NCBI GenBank assembly: GCA_905215405.1
Contig: CAJMQE010000126.1
Coordinates: forward strand, 1 to 7,979
Length of the DNA: 7,979 nt
Reading direction: 5' to 3'
DNA from: an uncultured bacterium
Lineage (GTDB): Bacteria > Bacillota > Clostridia > Lachnospirales > Lachnospiraceae
The notes under the pieces are model-generated. The model saw nothing but the letters and a program-made list of their open reading frames with translations, had not been told where the DNA came from and did no database searches. Positions 1-5,855 of this stretch are shown here, piece after piece. How positions within the stretch are numbered: position 1 is the first letter of the stretch; each line of letters begins with the position of its first letter. A program made the position numbers and the translations under genes.

Positions 1-20
1 CTAGGTATTGAATTTTCAAG

Positions 21-43
21 GTGCATAGCTAATATCTATGTGC
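21..43 (+). other. Small hairpin in glgB upstream region
   Basis: GTGCATAG (21-28) can pair with CTATGTGC (36-43) around a 7-base loop, giving an 8-bp stem with two G-U wobbles. A second small inverted repeat, TTGAA-TT-TTCAA, lies just before it at 8-19. No T tract follows the hairpin, so a terminator for an upstream gene is not supported. It precedes the putative glgB promoter, so it would not be in that transcript. Function unknown. Confidence 0.3.
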
Positions 44-56
44 GAAGTTTGAGTAC

Positions 57-85
57 TTTACATATATAATTTATGCTGATATTAC
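57..85 (+). promoter_or_regulatory. Possible sigma-A promoter of glgB
   Basis: The best-spaced hexamer pair is TTTACA (57-62) and TATTAC (80-85), separated by 17 bases. The -35 is five of six to consensus and the -10 only four of six. A perfect TATAAT at 65-70 lies between them but has no good -35 at the right distance. The region is very A+T-rich, so chance matches are expected. The call rests mainly on position ahead of glgB. Confidence 0.3.
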
Positions 86-100
86 GTATATAAAAGAATA

Positions 101-106
101 AAGGGG
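101..106 (+). promoter_or_regulatory. Ribosome binding site for glgB upstream start
   Basis: AAGGGG is placed 10 bases before ATG 117 and only 1 base before GTG 108, which favours the ATG. A second purine-rich site, AGGAGAAGGA at 211-220, lies inside the gene 10 bases before ATG 231 and could drive translation of a shorter form. Confidence 0.6.
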
Positions 107-116
107 TGTGTGTAAT

Positions 117-2138
117 ATGGGAAATAATAAGGGCTTTACAAAGGTTACAAATAGAGCAACTGTTAAGGAAAATGGATACGCAGAAGGGGAAACTGCAGCT
201 ACACAGGAAAAGGAGAAGGATTCTGTATTCATGACAGAACTCGATACCTATCTTTTTGGACAGGGAACGCACTATGAGATCTATAATAAAATGGGAGCAC
301 ATAAGGCGGTTCAGGACGGCATAGAGGGGATTTACTTTGCAGTCTGGGCACCAGCAGCAAAAAAAGTATGTGTGATCGGTGAGTTCAATAACTGGGACGG
401 GGAAGGATATGAGTGTCATAAACGATCAGAAGGTGGTGTATATGACCTGTTTGTTCCAGGAGCAAAAGTGGGACAGATGTACAAATATCTAATTACCTCA
501 CAGGATGACAGACTGTTGTACAAGGCAGATCCATATGCGAACCAGGCACAGCTAAGACCGGAGACAGCATCGATCATTGCCGATCTGAGCGGATTTGGCT
601 GGAGAGATAACAAATGGATGGACAAAAAGAGAACCGAGGATTATCTGAAAGCTGCGTTATCTATTTACGAGGTGCATCTAGGTTCCTGGAAGAAAAAGAA
701 CGATGGTACAGAAGACGGATTCTTTGGCTATAGGGAAATTGCGCATGATCTTGCGGAATATGTTCATAAAATGGGATATACACATATTGAACTGATGGGA
801 ATAGCAGAGCATCCGTTTGACGGCTCCTGGGGCTATCAGGTGACGGGATATTATGCACCGACATCCAGATATGGGACACCACAGGATTTTATGTATCTGG
901 TCAATTATATGCATCAACAGGGAATTGGTGTGATTCTCGACTGGGTACCAGCACATTTTCCAAAAGATGAACACGGACTTGCTTGTTTTGATGGCAGTTG
1001 TGTCTATGAATATGCAGACCCAAGAAAAGGAGAACATCCAGACTGGGGCACCAAGGTATTTGATTACAGTAAAAATGAAGTTGCGAACTTTCTGATTGCA
1101 AATGCATTATTCTGGGCTGATAAATATCACATAGATGGACTTCGTGTGGATGCGGTGGCTTCAATGTTGTATTTGGATTATGGACGTAGTGAAGGCAACT
1201 GGATTCCGAATAAATACGGTGAAAATGGAAATTTGGAAGCAATGGATTTTATCAAGCATTTCAATAGTATTATGAAGAAGAAATATCCAAACGTGATTAC
1301 AATTGCAGAAGAATCGACATCCTGGCCGAATGTTTCCGGTGATCCGGATCAGAATGGCTGTCTTGGATTTACATTTAAATGGAATATGGGATGGATGCAT
1401 GATTTCCTTGAATATATGAAACTGGATCCTTATTTTAGAAAATTCAATCACGAAAAGATGACATTCAGTCTGATGTACGCGTATAGTGAAAATTTTATTC
1501 TTGTGCTCTCTCACGATGAGGTAGTGCACCTGAAATGTTCCATGCTGGAAAAAATGCCGGGAACACCACAGGAGAAATTTGCAAATCTGAAGCTTGCCTA
1601 TGCGTATATGACCGGACATCCAGGTAAAAAGCTCTTGTTCATGGGACAGGAGTTTGGACAGAATCATGAATGGAGCGAAAAGAAATCTCTGGACTGGCAT
1701 CTCTTGAATGAACCGGAACACAGGGAAATGCAGGAGTTCACCAGCAAATGTAACCATTTATACAAAAAGTATCCGGCCCTGTATAAGACGGATTATGAAG
1801 CAGATGGATTTCGCTGGATCAATGCAAATGATCGTGACAACAGTATCTATTCCTTTATGAGATTAAGTGAAGATGGCAGTAGAAACCTTTTGTTCGTGTT
1901 TAATTTTACACCTGTTGAGCGTCCTAATTTCCGAGTTGGTGTGCCTGGAAGAGGAAAATATACACTGGTTCTTGGAAGTGATGAGAAGAATCAGAAAAAA
2001 GTTTTGACTGCACAGAAAGGGGAATGCGACGGCTACGAGTATTCAATTCTCGCCGATATTCCAGCCTTTGGAATCGGAGTATTTGAATTCAATAGTAAGA
2101 GTGCACGGCATAAAGAACCAAGACGTCTGGGTGAATAA
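117..2138 (+). CDS. glgB: 1,4-alpha-glucan branching enzyme (GlgB, GH13)
   Basis: Cytosolic enzyme that cuts alpha-1,4-glucan chains and re-attaches the piece by an alpha-1,6 bond, making the branches of glycogen. From the ATG at 117 it has 673 residues. An N-terminal CBM48 beta-sandwich spans about 60-145 (AVWAP around W77, FNNWDG at 90-95). The catalytic barrel starts near YEVHLGSW at 184. GH13 region I is DWVPAHF from D275; region II holds the nucleophile D345 (GLRVDAV); region III the acid/base E398 (AEEST); region IV D467 (SHDEVVH). Their spacing matches the E. coli enzyme almost exactly. An all-beta C-terminal domain fills about 560-673. After region IV it reads VVHLKCSM where many homologues have VVHGK. 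The ATG at 117 is chosen over the in-frame GTG at 108 because AAGGGG at 101-106 lies 10 bases from it but only 1 base from the GTG. Residues 1-38 look poorly conserved, and ATG 231 is a credible alternative start. No other glg gene is in the window. Confidence 0.95.
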   Translation: MGNNKGFTKVTNRATVKENGYAEGETAATQEKEKDSVFMTELDTYLFGQGTHYEIYNKMGAHKAVQDGIEGIYFAVWAPAAKKVCVIGEFNNWDGEGYECHKRSEGGVYDLFVPGAKVGQMYKYLITSQDDRLLYKADPYANQAQLRPETASIIADLSGFGWRDNKWMDKKRTEDYLKAALSIYEVHLGSWKKKNDGTEDGFFGYREIAHDLAEYVHKMGYTHIELMGIAEHPFDGSWGYQVTGYYAPTSRYGTPQDFMYLVNYMHQQGIGVILDWVPAHFPKDEHGLACFDGSCVYEYADPRKGEHPDWGTKVFDYSKNEVANFLIANALFWADKYHIDGLRVDAVASMLYLDYGRSEGNWIPNKYGENGNLEAMDFIKHFNSIMKKKYPNVITIAEESTSWPNVSGDPDQNGCLGFTFKWNMGWMHDFLEYMKLDPYFRKFNHEKMTFSLMYAYSENFILVLSHDEVVHLKCSMLEKMPGTPQEKFANLKLAYAYMTGHPGKKLLFMGQEFGQNHEWSEKKSLDWHLLNEPEHREMQEFTSKCNHLYKKYPALYKTDYEADGFRWINANDRDNSIYSFMRLSEDGSRNLLFVFNFTPVERPNFRVGVPGRGKYTLVLGSDEKNQKKVLTAQKGECDGYEYSILADIPAFGIGVFEFNSKSARHKEPRRLGE

Positions 2139-2225
2139 AGACAATCACAAAAAATAAAATATTTGTAACATTCGTTATTATTTTAAATAGAACTGTCGAA
2201 ATAGTTAGCAGATGACTTTAACTTT

Positions 2226-2235
2226 GGAAAGGAAG
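2226..2235 (+). promoter_or_regulatory. Ribosome binding site fixing start of the long repeat protein
   Basis: GGAAAGGAAG contains AGGA at 2230-2233, 8 bases before ATG 2242. The in-frame ATG at 2212 has no purine-rich site before it, so 2242 is the better start. Confidence 0.75.
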
Positions 2236-2241
2236 TTTGCA

Positions 2242-5200
2242 ATGAATATTTCGGCAGTTTATTTTAATCATACGGATGAAACACAGCAAAAAAATTCTAT
2301 TAATATAAATAGCAACAAGGATAAAACAAATCAGGTAGATGTCAGTCAGCTTTTTAGTAAGGCTGGAATTTCAGGGGATCTGTCTGGAATCAACAATGGT
2401 AATTATGATAAGAATTCTATAAAATCCATGATGAGTGAAGCGGATTCTGTTATGGACCAGATCAAGAATAGTGCGGATACAGCAAAAATGAGCTTTAAAG
2501 CACTTGTCAGTAAAGTAACAGATACGGATTCTGTGAAGATGGATGAGGATGGATATGGACTTAATGATATGACATCTGACAAAATGATAACGGTAGTAGA
2601 CAGAATTAAGATCATGCTTGCAACTTATTGTGAGGATTATCAGCCTGTTGACGTGACCGGAGTCAGTACAGATGAGATTCAGCAGGTCGTTGGAAGTGCA
2701 GCTATGGCAAACCATGTGGAAAATAAACTGACACAGGCAGATCTTCCGGCAACACAGGAAAATGTAGACGGAGTTACCAATGCGCTCAACCAGGCAACAC
2801 AGCTTACGGATCTCTCAGAGGATGCAAAGAACTATCTGGTAAAGAATCAGATGGAGCCTACGATTGAAAATCTGTATAAAGCAGAGCATATGAGTAGTGA
2901 GGATATGATGAACAAAAGTGCTGACAGCCAGTATGCAGGAGGTTTGGGAATAGGACAGGATGCACAGAATGGTTCTAAGAATTCACTGGTAGCTGGAGCA
3001 GCAGGTGCATATGCACAAACAGGAAAGAATCAGATCGATCCAAATGCAGCAGGAAATGCTGTTTTTAATAACTCCGGAAATGGACAGAATAGTGAAAATG
3101 TAACGGATGATCAATGGAACGAACTTCTGCCACAGATTAAAGAACTTATGGAACGTGGTGGCATGGAAGTCAGCGAGAAAAATCTTGCAAATGCCAAAGA
3201 CTTTGTGAATAGAGGAATTCCAGTCACAATTGATACGTTGTCCTATAAAGAACAGCTTGATCAGCTCGATCTAAGTGGCATTCAGAATCAGGATGCAACA
3301 GAAATTGAGAACCTTCTGAATCAGATGACAGATAATATGAAAATGGGAAACACGCCGGAATCGACAAATTTATTACAGTCCGATCAGACGATGGGAATGG
3401 TAGAGAAGGCAATTACAGTTCTTAATCAGGCAGACCTGGCAGAGGTTGTCGGAGTCAGAGAGAGTGGAAAAGATCTGACGATTGAAAATCTTGCCGATCA
3501 GTTGCTTACAAATAATAGCACAGTTGGACAGGATGCAGCGGGGCAGAATTCCAATCAGACAATGACAAATCCTGCAACAGATCTACTTACCAATACAAAT
3601 ACTACGACAGGAACGACGAGTTCGGATGCCTATAAGAGTGCTCTTTATGCAAAACTGCAGAGTGGTGAGTTATCAGCACAGGATATTACAAATTACAGAC
3701 AACTGGAAGAAATCAGAATCAGAATGACCGCAGATGCAGGGCTTTCTCTGGCGAGACAGGGATTTAACCTCGATACTACGCCGGTAGCCGAATTAGTTGA
3801 TCAGTTAAAATCAATGGAAGCACAGCTCTATGGAGATAAGTCAGAGGATGTATTCGAAGTTCAGAAAGCTGTAGATCAGATTAAAACAGCACCTGATGCG
3901 GTAATTGGCGCAGCCATGACGATGAGATCCAGTAATGAAAAAGTTACAATTGGTGATTTCGCTGAGCTTGGAAGTAATTTAAAGCAGAAATATCAGGCAG
4001 CAAATGAAACATATGAAGCAGTTGGAACACAGGTAAGAAGTGATCTTGGAGATTCACTTAAGAGCGCACTAAAATCAAGTACAGACAGTATTTTAGAGGA
4101 TATGGGACTGGAAAATACACAGGCAAATCAGGATGCAGTCAGAATTCTGGCAGCCAATGGAATGGATGTTACAGAATCCAATATCAGCAAGGTAAAAGAA
4201 ATCTATACGACCTTAAATAATATGATCGATAATATGCATCCGGATACTGTATTCAATATGATCCAGGATGGAATTAACCCAATGAATGAAGACATTTCGG
4301 TGGTCAACAATTATCTGAGCGAGCAGAATGAAAAAGGAAGTACAGATGAAAAGTTCAGTAAATTCCTTTATAAACTGGATAAAACAAATGGAATTACAGA
4401 TGAAGAGCGGAGCCAGTTCATAGGAATTTATAAAATGATGAACATTTTCAGAAAAGATGCAGGTAGGGCAGTAGGGGCACTGGTAAAACAGAATGCGGAT
4501 ATTACCATGTCAAATCTGGTCAGTGCTTATAAGAGTGTGAAGGCCTCCGGGATAGACCGTGAAGTAACAGATGATACCGGACTTGCGGAAGTAAATGGAA
4601 CGGTTAATTACTATAATAATCTGTTTGCCCGATCAGAGAAGTCGTTAACTCCAAATACATTTAAGACAGTGAACAGCGAACAGCCAGTAATGGAAAGATC
4701 TGTAGAGAACTTCTGTGAGGCGACTCAGAATGCATATGATGCAGGACAGGAGAGTGCTTATTATCAAGAAATGATGGCACAGATCACACAGGCCTCCCAG
4801 GCAGAGGATGCTGTATATCAGCAGGTATCAGAAAATGGAGAGGAACTCACGGTTAATAATATTCTGACGGCTGAAAGTGTTATGTCGCCGGACATGTTCA
4901 AAAAATATTATAAAGTATACGCAGACGAGGATACAGAATCAACATCTGGTACACAGCGTGAATCGGCAGACAGTACAGATAAAATGGATACAGATAATAG
5001 TTCAGCACGATCAGCAGATACAGACAGAGTTGTAATTCTGGATGACTTTATTGAACACTGCATCAGTCAGGAAGATCTGAACAGTCAGTATGAGAATCTT
5101 TTCACGCAGACAGCGCAGATGACAAAACAGAAGATCGCTGATATCGGAGAAAATGAAACATCAATGACGCAGACAGAACTGGAGAGTGAATATCAGTCAC

Positions 5201-5736
5201 TGGAAGATATGCGAATGATGGGACGTGAGATTCAGATGATGCAGTCCATGGGAAGAAGAAATGATTACCGTATTCCATTCTCTGTGGATGGCCAGGTGGG
5301 AACGATTAATTTGAAACTGGTTCAGAGCGAAGCGCAGAAGGGAAGTATCAGTATGAAACTTTCTACAGCACAGCTTGGAGATGTCAGTATCAGTGTAAAG
5401 ATGACAGATGAGAGTACTGCGTATATGCAGGCTTCCAGTACCAAAGACCAACAGCTGATGGCGGAAAAGATCAATGCAGCAGCAGAGCTTTTGAACAGTC
5501 AGTATGGAATTCAGCTGGAGGATGGCAGTGAAACACAGGATAGTACGGAATCTGATTCATCCCTGTATCAGTCAGGAATCAGTGGTGCAGCCATGTTTAA
5601 TCAGTTACAAAATGCAGTATCTGCACAGACAGCGCAGACAGAGCCTGTTACAGCAGCAGATGCACAGTCACAGGAAATTACATTTAACCAGTTATATCAG
5701 GTATCTAAAGAAATCATGAAGGCTATGGTACAGTAA
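2242..5736 (+). CDS. Long repeat protein with FliK-like C-terminal domain, probable flagellar assembly protein
   Basis: A 1164-residue protein with no signal peptide or membrane segment, very rich in Q, N, D, S, T, M and A, with one Trp and three Cys. Residues about 160-880 carry roughly eleven degenerate copies of a short motif (see the repeat entry), linked by helix-forming stretches and low-complexity N/Q/S/T linkers (about 240-285 and 435-470). Residues about 1009-1093 resemble the FliK C-terminal domain (Flg_hook): an I-x-M-x-L-x-x-A-x-LG-x-V-x-I-x-V core (1036-1052) followed by an amphipathic helix. A flexible Q-rich tail of about 70 residues ends the protein, as in FliK. FliK is exported by the flagellar type III system and measures hook length. 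I infer a FliK-like or other export-substrate role from this domain and from flagellin and fliS immediately downstream. I recall a Lachnospiraceae family named DUF6240 that may cover such proteins, but could not check it. At 1164 residues it is far longer than a typical FliK (about 400-500). Real gene: sure; exact function: open. Confidence 0.8.
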   Translation: MNISAVYFNHTDETQQKNSININSNKDKTNQVDVSQLFSKAGISGDLSGINNGNYDKNSIKSMMSEADSVMDQIKNSADTAKMSFKALVSKVTDTDSVKMDEDGYGLNDMTSDKMITVVDRIKIMLATYCEDYQPVDVTGVSTDEIQQVVGSAAMANHVENKLTQADLPATQENVDGVTNALNQATQLTDLSEDAKNYLVKNQMEPTIENLYKAEHMSSEDMMNKSADSQYAGGLGIGQDAQNGSKNSLVAGAAGAYAQTGKNQIDPNAAGNAVFNNSGNGQNSENVTDDQWNELLPQIKELMERGGMEVSEKNLANAKDFVNRGIPVTIDTLSYKEQLDQLDLSGIQNQDATEIENLLNQMTDNMKMGNTPESTNLLQSDQTMGMVEKAITVLNQADLAEVVGVRESGKDLTIENLADQLLTNNSTVGQDAAGQNSNQTMTNPATDLLTNTNTTTGTTSSDAYKSALYAKLQSGELSAQDITNYRQLEEIRIRMTADAGLSLARQGFNLDTTPVAELVDQLKSMEAQLYGDKSEDVFEVQKAVDQIKTAPDAVIGAAMTMRSSNEKVTIGDFAELGSNLKQKYQAANETYEAVGTQVRSDLGDSLKSALKSSTDSILEDMGLENTQANQDAVRILAANGMDVTESNISKVKEIYTTLNNMIDNMHPDTVFNMIQDGINPMNEDISVVNNYLSEQNEKGSTDEKFSKFLYKLDKTNGITDEERSQFIGIYKMMNIFRKDAGRAVGALVKQNADITMSNLVSAYKSVKASGIDREVTDDTGLAEVNGTVNYYNNLFARSEKSLTPNTFKTVNSEQPVMERSVENFCEATQNAYDAGQESAYYQEMMAQITQASQAEDAVYQQVSENGEELTVNNILTAESVMSPDMFKKYYKVYADEDTESTSGTQRESADSTDKMDTDNSSARSADTDRVVILDDFIEHCISQEDLNSQYENLFTQTAQMTKQKIADIGENETSMTQTELESEYQSLEDMRMMGREIQMMQSMGRRNDYRIPFSVDGQVGTINLKLVQSEAQKGSISMKLSTAQLGDVSISVKMTDESTAYMQASSTKDQQLMAEKINAAAELLNSQYGIQLEDGSETQDSTESDSSLYQSGISGAAMFNQLQNAVSAQTAQTEPVTAADAQSQEITFNQLYQVSKEIMKAMVQ
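2719..4881 (+). repeat. About eleven degenerate protein-level repeats in the long protein
   Basis: The recurring pattern is hydrophobic-xxx-[G/N]-xx-[V/L/I/P]-[T/S]-xx-[N/D]-[L/I/V]. Copies seen: DLPATQENV (167-175), NQMEPTIENL (202-211), GGMEVSEKNL (306-315), RGIPVTIDTL (324-333), GKDLTIENL (409-417), QGFNLDTTPVAEL (506-518), NEKVTIGDF (565-573), NGMDVTESNI (639-648), DGINPMNEDI (676-685), QNADITMSNL (750-759) and NGEELTVNNI (865-874). Each is followed by a probable helix. The DNA copies are not similar enough to count as nucleotide repeats, so the duplication is old. The pattern was found by eye; boundaries are approximate. Confidence 0.65.
5266..5520 (+). other. FliK C-domain-like (Flg_hook-like) coding segment
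   Basis: This segment (residues 1009-1093) runs YRIPF, a short beta hairpin (VGTINLKLV), then ISMKLSTAQLGDVSISVKM, then an alternation of short strands and a helix (QLMAEKINAAAELL). In FliK proteins the equivalent core is L-x-P-x-x-LG-x-V-x-V-x-L followed by a helix ending in L-x-x-x-G-L. The LG at 1045-1046 and the helix ending near YGIQL fit; the usual Pro is Ala here. A profile search is needed to confirm homology. Confidence 0.6.
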
Positions 5737-5747
5737 TTTCCCTTAAA

Positions 5748-5780
5748 ATTCACATTTTTCTTATTAAGTATTTTGTGAAT
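5748..5780. promoter_or_regulatory. Concentric dyad over the flagellin -35 region
   Basis: ATTCACA (5748-5754) and TGTGAAT (5774-5780) are perfect inverted arms centred on 5764. A second inverted repeat, CTTA-T-TAAG (5760-5768), shares the same centre. The dyad overlaps the -35 of the flagellin promoter, so it could be an operator. It could also fold in RNA as a weak 3' end for the upstream gene, but no T tract follows the right arm. Confidence 0.4.
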
Positions 5781-5790
5781 CTTCCGATAC
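5764..5790 (+). promoter_or_regulatory. Sigma-28 (FliA/SigD-type) promoter of flagellin
   Basis: TTAAGTAT (5764-5771), an 11-base spacer, then TCCGATAC (5783-5790). Against the enterobacterial flagellar consensus TAAAGTTT-N11-GCCGATAA, each half matches six of eight positions and the spacing is exact. The core CCGATA is intact. Transcription should start near 5797, giving a leader of about 59 bases before the flagellin ATG. Confidence 0.8.
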
Positions 5791-5800
5791 TTTACATAGA

Positions 5801-5850
5801 ATGAATGGAGTCGAACTACAGAACGGAGTCTGTCATACAGTAAGGAGACA
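5801..5850 (+). promoter_or_regulatory. Three tandem CsrA-type ANGGAN sites in the flagellin leader
   Basis: ATGGAG (5805-5810), ACGGAG (5823-5828) and AAGGAG (5842-5847) are spaced 18 and 19 bases apart. Each can sit as a hexaloop: TGA/TCG flank the first, ACAGA (5818-5822) and TCTGT (5829-5833) form a perfect 5-bp stem round the second, GT/AC flank the third. The third is also the flagellin Shine-Dalgarno. CsrA binds GGA in such hexaloops and represses flagellin translation in Bacillus subtilis, relieved by FliW. The same control here is inference; the third site is confounded by being an ordinary Shine-Dalgarno. Confidence 0.5.
5841..5847 (+). promoter_or_regulatory. Strong flagellin ribosome binding site
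   Basis: TAAGGAG is a near-perfect Shine-Dalgarno 8 bases before ATG 5856, the best in the window, fitting a very highly translated gene. Confidence 0.85.
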
Positions 5851-5855
5851 ATAAG

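Noticed and set aside
65..70. Perfect TATAAT
   Set aside because: No acceptable -35 lies 16-18 bases upstream; in such A+T-rich sequence a chance match is likely.
108..116. GTG at 108 as glgB start
   Set aside because: The Shine-Dalgarno AAGGGG ends only 1 base before it, too close to work; ATG 117 fits much better.
1161..1757. Long minus-strand open frame opposite glgB (and shorter ones across 36-1242)
   Set aside because: They are antisense to a well-supported enzyme gene, have H/C/F/I-rich shadow-like composition, and show no ribosome binding site or recognisable family.
2176..2202. Possible sigma-28 promoter (GTCGAAAT at 2195-2202) before the long repeat protein
   Set aside because: Only five of eight bases match the -10, the CCGATA core is broken, and the -35 at the right distance (TATTATTT) is weak. 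The 2139-2241 spacer shows no clear promoter and no clear terminator.
2212..2241. ATG 2212 as start of the long repeat protein
   Set aside because: No purine-rich site precedes it, whereas ATG 2242 has AGGA 8 bases upstream.
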